From positions 1 through 5,301 of the forward strand of contig JALEUF010000052.1 of NCBI GenBank assembly GCA_022781015.1: a DNA stretch of 5,301 nucleotides, in the 5' to 3' direction. The stretch's first letter is position 1; each line of letters begins with the position of its first letter. A model generated the notes under the pieces. The model saw only the letters and a list, made by a program, of their open reading frames with translations. It did no database searches and had not been told where the DNA came from. The position numbers and the translations under genes are program-made. Positions 2,934 to 5,301 of the stretch are shown here, one piece after another. Source of the stretch: Caryophanales bacterium (GTDB taxonomy: Bacteria; Bacillota_I; Bacilli_A; RFN20; CAG-826).

Positions 2934-5301
2934 TTCCTAATCTCGCAATGTAACTTGGCAATGGCATCAATTGCTTTGGCAATCGCTAAGTTAGCTTCTT
3001 CATCAGTAAGGGTCTTATTTTGGTCAAGCAAGGTAATCCTTATGGCCATTGATTTTTGTCCCTTTAACAAACTAGCACCTTCATAAATGTCGAATGCCTC
3101 GACATTTTTGATTAAGGAAGAAGACTTGCCTACTTCCTTTTTAATCATGGCTAGGCTAGTTTCTTTTGGACAAAGGAAGGCTAAATCTCTTGTAACAAAT
3201 GGGAATTTATTTGGAATAATGGCTTTTGGGGAGCTAGATTTGACACTTAATAAGGCAGTTAAATCTAGTTCAAGTACAACTGCATTCTTCAAACCATATT
3301 CTTTTAATCTATTTGGATGTAATTCGCCTAAGACCCCAACTAATTTATTATCAATCCTAATCGAAGCACTCTTTCCAGGATGTAATTCTTCTAAAGCGGA
3401 TTCATATCTAAGGAAATTGATTCTATTTGGAGTGATATTCAAATAATCTACTATTCCTTCTAATATTCCCTTGGCATCATAGAAATCATATGGTTTAGCT
3501 TCTAATAATCCCCTATTTAATTTATTCCCGCTTAAAACTATACCCAAGTGGGTTCCTTTATATTTAGGGGTATCGATATCAGAAACTTCGAAGACACCTA
3601 GATCCTTATTTTGTCTAGAAGCGTTATAGACAATAGTCTCAAGCAAAGACAAAGTAAGTCCTTTTCTAACTACACTTCTATCTTCACTCATTGGATTAGA
3701 AAGAACATAGGCTTCTTCATTATGGAAGAAATTGAATCTATCTTTATTCTTCTTGCTAATTAATGTATAGGTAAGAACTTCATCTAAACCTAAAGAAGTT
3801 AGATAACGCCTTATATGTCTTTTCTTTTCTTGATTTGGAGTCAATCCAGTTAATGATAATTTGGTTGTTGGAAGAGTAGAAACAACATTTTCATAACCTA
3901 ATATACGGATGACTTCTTCGCTTAAATCCGCTTTTGTATCGATATCTAATCTATATAAAGGTACTAAGAAAGTAAGCTTATTATCCTTATCTTCTTTCAA
4001 TTTGAAATAATCTCTTTCTAAGGTTTTTATGATTGTATCCTTACCAAAAGAAGTACCCAATCTAGAATCGATATAATTTGCATCAAGGCTAATCTCATCT
4101 TGTTTAGTCTTAATTGATCCATAATTATTTAAAATAGAAATCGAAGAAGCTTCTCCTAATTCCTTTAGGTAATATAAGCAGGCATCGATAGCCTTCTTTT
4201 GATAGGAAGAAGATATTCCTTTTACAAAACGCAAACTCGAATCGCTAGAAAGTCCGATTCTAGAAGAAGTATGACGGATTGGGGCACCTTTGAAATAGGC
4301 AGCTTCGATAACAATATTCTTGCTAGATTCATCTACCATGCATTCTTTTGAAGTCATAATACCAGCTAGACACATGACTTCATTTTCGTTAGTAACACAC
4401 AAATCACCCTTTTGGAGTTTATATGTATTGTCATCCATGGCAACAAAATCGCCTTCGATATCATCTTTTACAATCAATGATTTAGAATGGAGTTTATCCA
4501 AATCATACATATTGATTGGCTGGCCTGTAATAAGCATGACTAGGTTGCCAATATCAACGACATTATTAATCGACCTAATCCCACATCCATTTAATAAAGA
4601 TACTAACCAGGTCGGTGATGGTTTTGTCTTGACATTTCTAGCAATACCGCCATAGAAAATCGAGCAATTTGGAGTCTCTGAGCCCAAAATGAAATCATTA
4701 TCGATATCCTTGACTTCAGGATATTCATCGATATTGACTTCTTTTTCAAATAAACATCCAACTTCTAGGGCAACATTAGACAAAGAATATAGATCTGGAC
4801 GGTTTGGCAAGATTGAAATATCTAGAATTGCATCATCTAGGCCTAGATAGCCCAAGACATCTTCATTGCCAGGAAGAGCATCGCTAGGTAATTCTTCAAT
4901 CCCGCTAGTTTGCTTTTCGCTTAAATATTTGCTATCTACCCCAAGTTCAAGCAAGGAACAGCACATTCCATCGCTAAAAACACCCCTGATGGTGGATTCT
5001 TTTATCTCGATTTGAGGTAATTTGGCCCCTACTCTAGCTACTATTACTTTTAATCCGGTTCTAGCATTTGGGGCACCGCAAACTATTTGATGGGTCCCAT
5101 ATTTATCGCCTTCATATACTTCTAAAATATGCAAATGGTCGCTATCTGGATGAGGGACACAAGACTTGATCTCGCCAATAACTAGATTAGTCCCGGAGGC
5201 AAGATAATCAATCCCTTCTACTTCAGCTCCGGCAAAAGTCAATTTGGAGGCAACTTCATTAACGTCGATATCACCAAGATCGACATGTTTTCTTAAATAT
5301 G
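2930..5301 (-). CDS. pheT: Phenylalanyl-tRNA synthetase beta subunit (5' end outside the window)
   Basis: The beta subunit of the alpha2-beta2 PheRS, charging tRNA(Phe) in the cytosol. 789 residues are visible; about six N-terminal residues are missing beyond 5301 (family about 800). Reading is open to the window edge (YLRKHVDLGDIDVNEV...), so the internal TTG at 5242 is not the start. Domains in visible numbering: EMAP-II-like tRNA-binding OB fold about 37-135 with HPDSDHLHILEV and CGAPNA; B3/B4 editing domain about 215-375, containing NNVVDIGN and TGQPINMYD; B5 domain about 400-475 (YRLDIDTKADLSEEVIRILGY); a catalytic-like core about 480-690, including ELHPGKSA and GVLGELHP; FDX-ACB anticodon-binding domain about 697-789 with FPFVTRDLAFL. 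Several editing-site residues are substituted (see findings), while the rest looks intact. The stop TGA overlaps the next gene's ATG. pheS is expected just upstream on the same strand. Confidence 0.97.
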   Translation of the reverse strand, partial: YLRKHVDLGDIDVNEVASKLTFAGAEVEGIDYLASGTNLVIGEIKSCVPHPDSDHLHILEVYEGDKYGTHQIVCGAPNARTGLKVIVARVGAKLPQIEIKESTIRGVFSDGMCCSLLELGVDSKYLSEKQTSGIEELPSDALPGNEDVLGYLGLDDAILDISILPNRPDLYSLSNVALEVGCLFEKEVNIDEYPEVKDIDNDFILGSETPNCSIFYGGIARNVKTKPSPTWLVSLLNGCGIRSINNVVDIGNLVMLITGQPINMYDLDKLHSKSLIVKDDIEGDFVAMDDNTYKLQKGDLCVTNENEVMCLAGIMTSKECMVDESSKNIVIEAAYFKGAPIRHTSSRIGLSSDSSLRFVKGISSSYQKKAIDACLYYLKELGEASSISILNNYGSIKTKQDEISLDANYIDSRLGTSFGKDTIIKTLERDYFKLKEDKDNKLTFLVPLYRLDIDTKADLSEEVIRILGYENVVSTLPTTKLSLTGLTPNQEKKRHIRRYLTSLGLDEVLTYTLISKKNKDRFNFFHNEEAYVLSNPMSEDRSVVRKGLTLSLLETIVYNASRQNKDLGVFEVSDIDTPKYKGTHLGIVLSGNKLNRGLLEAKPYDFYDAKGILEGIVDYLNITPNRINFLRYESALEELHPGKSASIRIDNKLVGVLGELHPNRLKEYGLKNAVVLELDLTALLSVKSSSPKAIIPNKFPFVTRDLAFLCPKETSLAMIKKEVGKSSSLIKNVEAFDIYEGASLLKGQKSMAIRITLLDQNKTLTDEEANLAIAKAIDAIAKLHCEIRK

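Noticed and set aside
5240..5242. TTG at 5242 as the start of pheT
   Set aside because: The frame stays open to the window edge, and the 19 upstream residues match the conserved PheT N-terminus, so this is an internal Leu codon.

Overview
The window comes from an AT-rich, low-GC Gram-positive type bacterium (Bacillota). A gut Erysipelotrichia- or Mollicutes-like Bacilli lineage is my best guess, from protein style and very strong Shine-Dalgarno sites rather than from any marker gene. The genetic code looks standard: pheT ends at TGA, and Trp is written TGG in every gene I checked. I see no rRNA, tRNA, CRISPR array or complete mobile element.

Layout. The left edge (1-65) holds an inverted repeat with a T-run that looks like a plus-strand terminator for something outside the window. 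Positions 66-1851 are a compact minus-strand operon, transcribed right to left: an unrecognised 123-aa cytosolic protein, a short NfeD-like membrane protein, and an SPFH/stomatin-family protein of the QmcA type. The gaps are only 2 and 5 nt. The 117-bp space 1852-1968 holds divergent promoters. On the plus strand, 1969-2556 encodes an unrecognised 195-aa protein with two membrane helices and a C-terminal zinc ribbon. Its stop codon overlaps that of a minus-strand unit reading toward it: pheT (2930-5301, start outside the window), followed by a 126-aa YceD/DUF177-like protein at 2553-2933 that overlaps the pheT stop as ATGA.

How the genes work together. NfeD and SPFH proteins are a known membrane partnership: SPFH proteins oligomerise at the membrane, and the NfeD OB-fold accompanies them. 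The 123-aa protein heads this operon and is coupled to nfeD, so it may be a new partner. PheT is the beta subunit of phenylalanyl-tRNA synthetase; pheS should lie just upstream, outside the window. The YceD-like protein is probably linked to ribosomal RNA or ribosome biogenesis, which fits co-expression with a translation gene.

Most notable observation. The PheT editing (B3/B4) domain is present, but four of six residues known to matter for clearing Tyr-tRNA(Phe) in E. coli appear substituted, and a conserved Gly-Gly is replaced by Thr-Ser. This suggests a weakened or lost proofreading site, as reported for some mycoplasmas. Second is the unknown first gene of the NfeD-SPFH operon.
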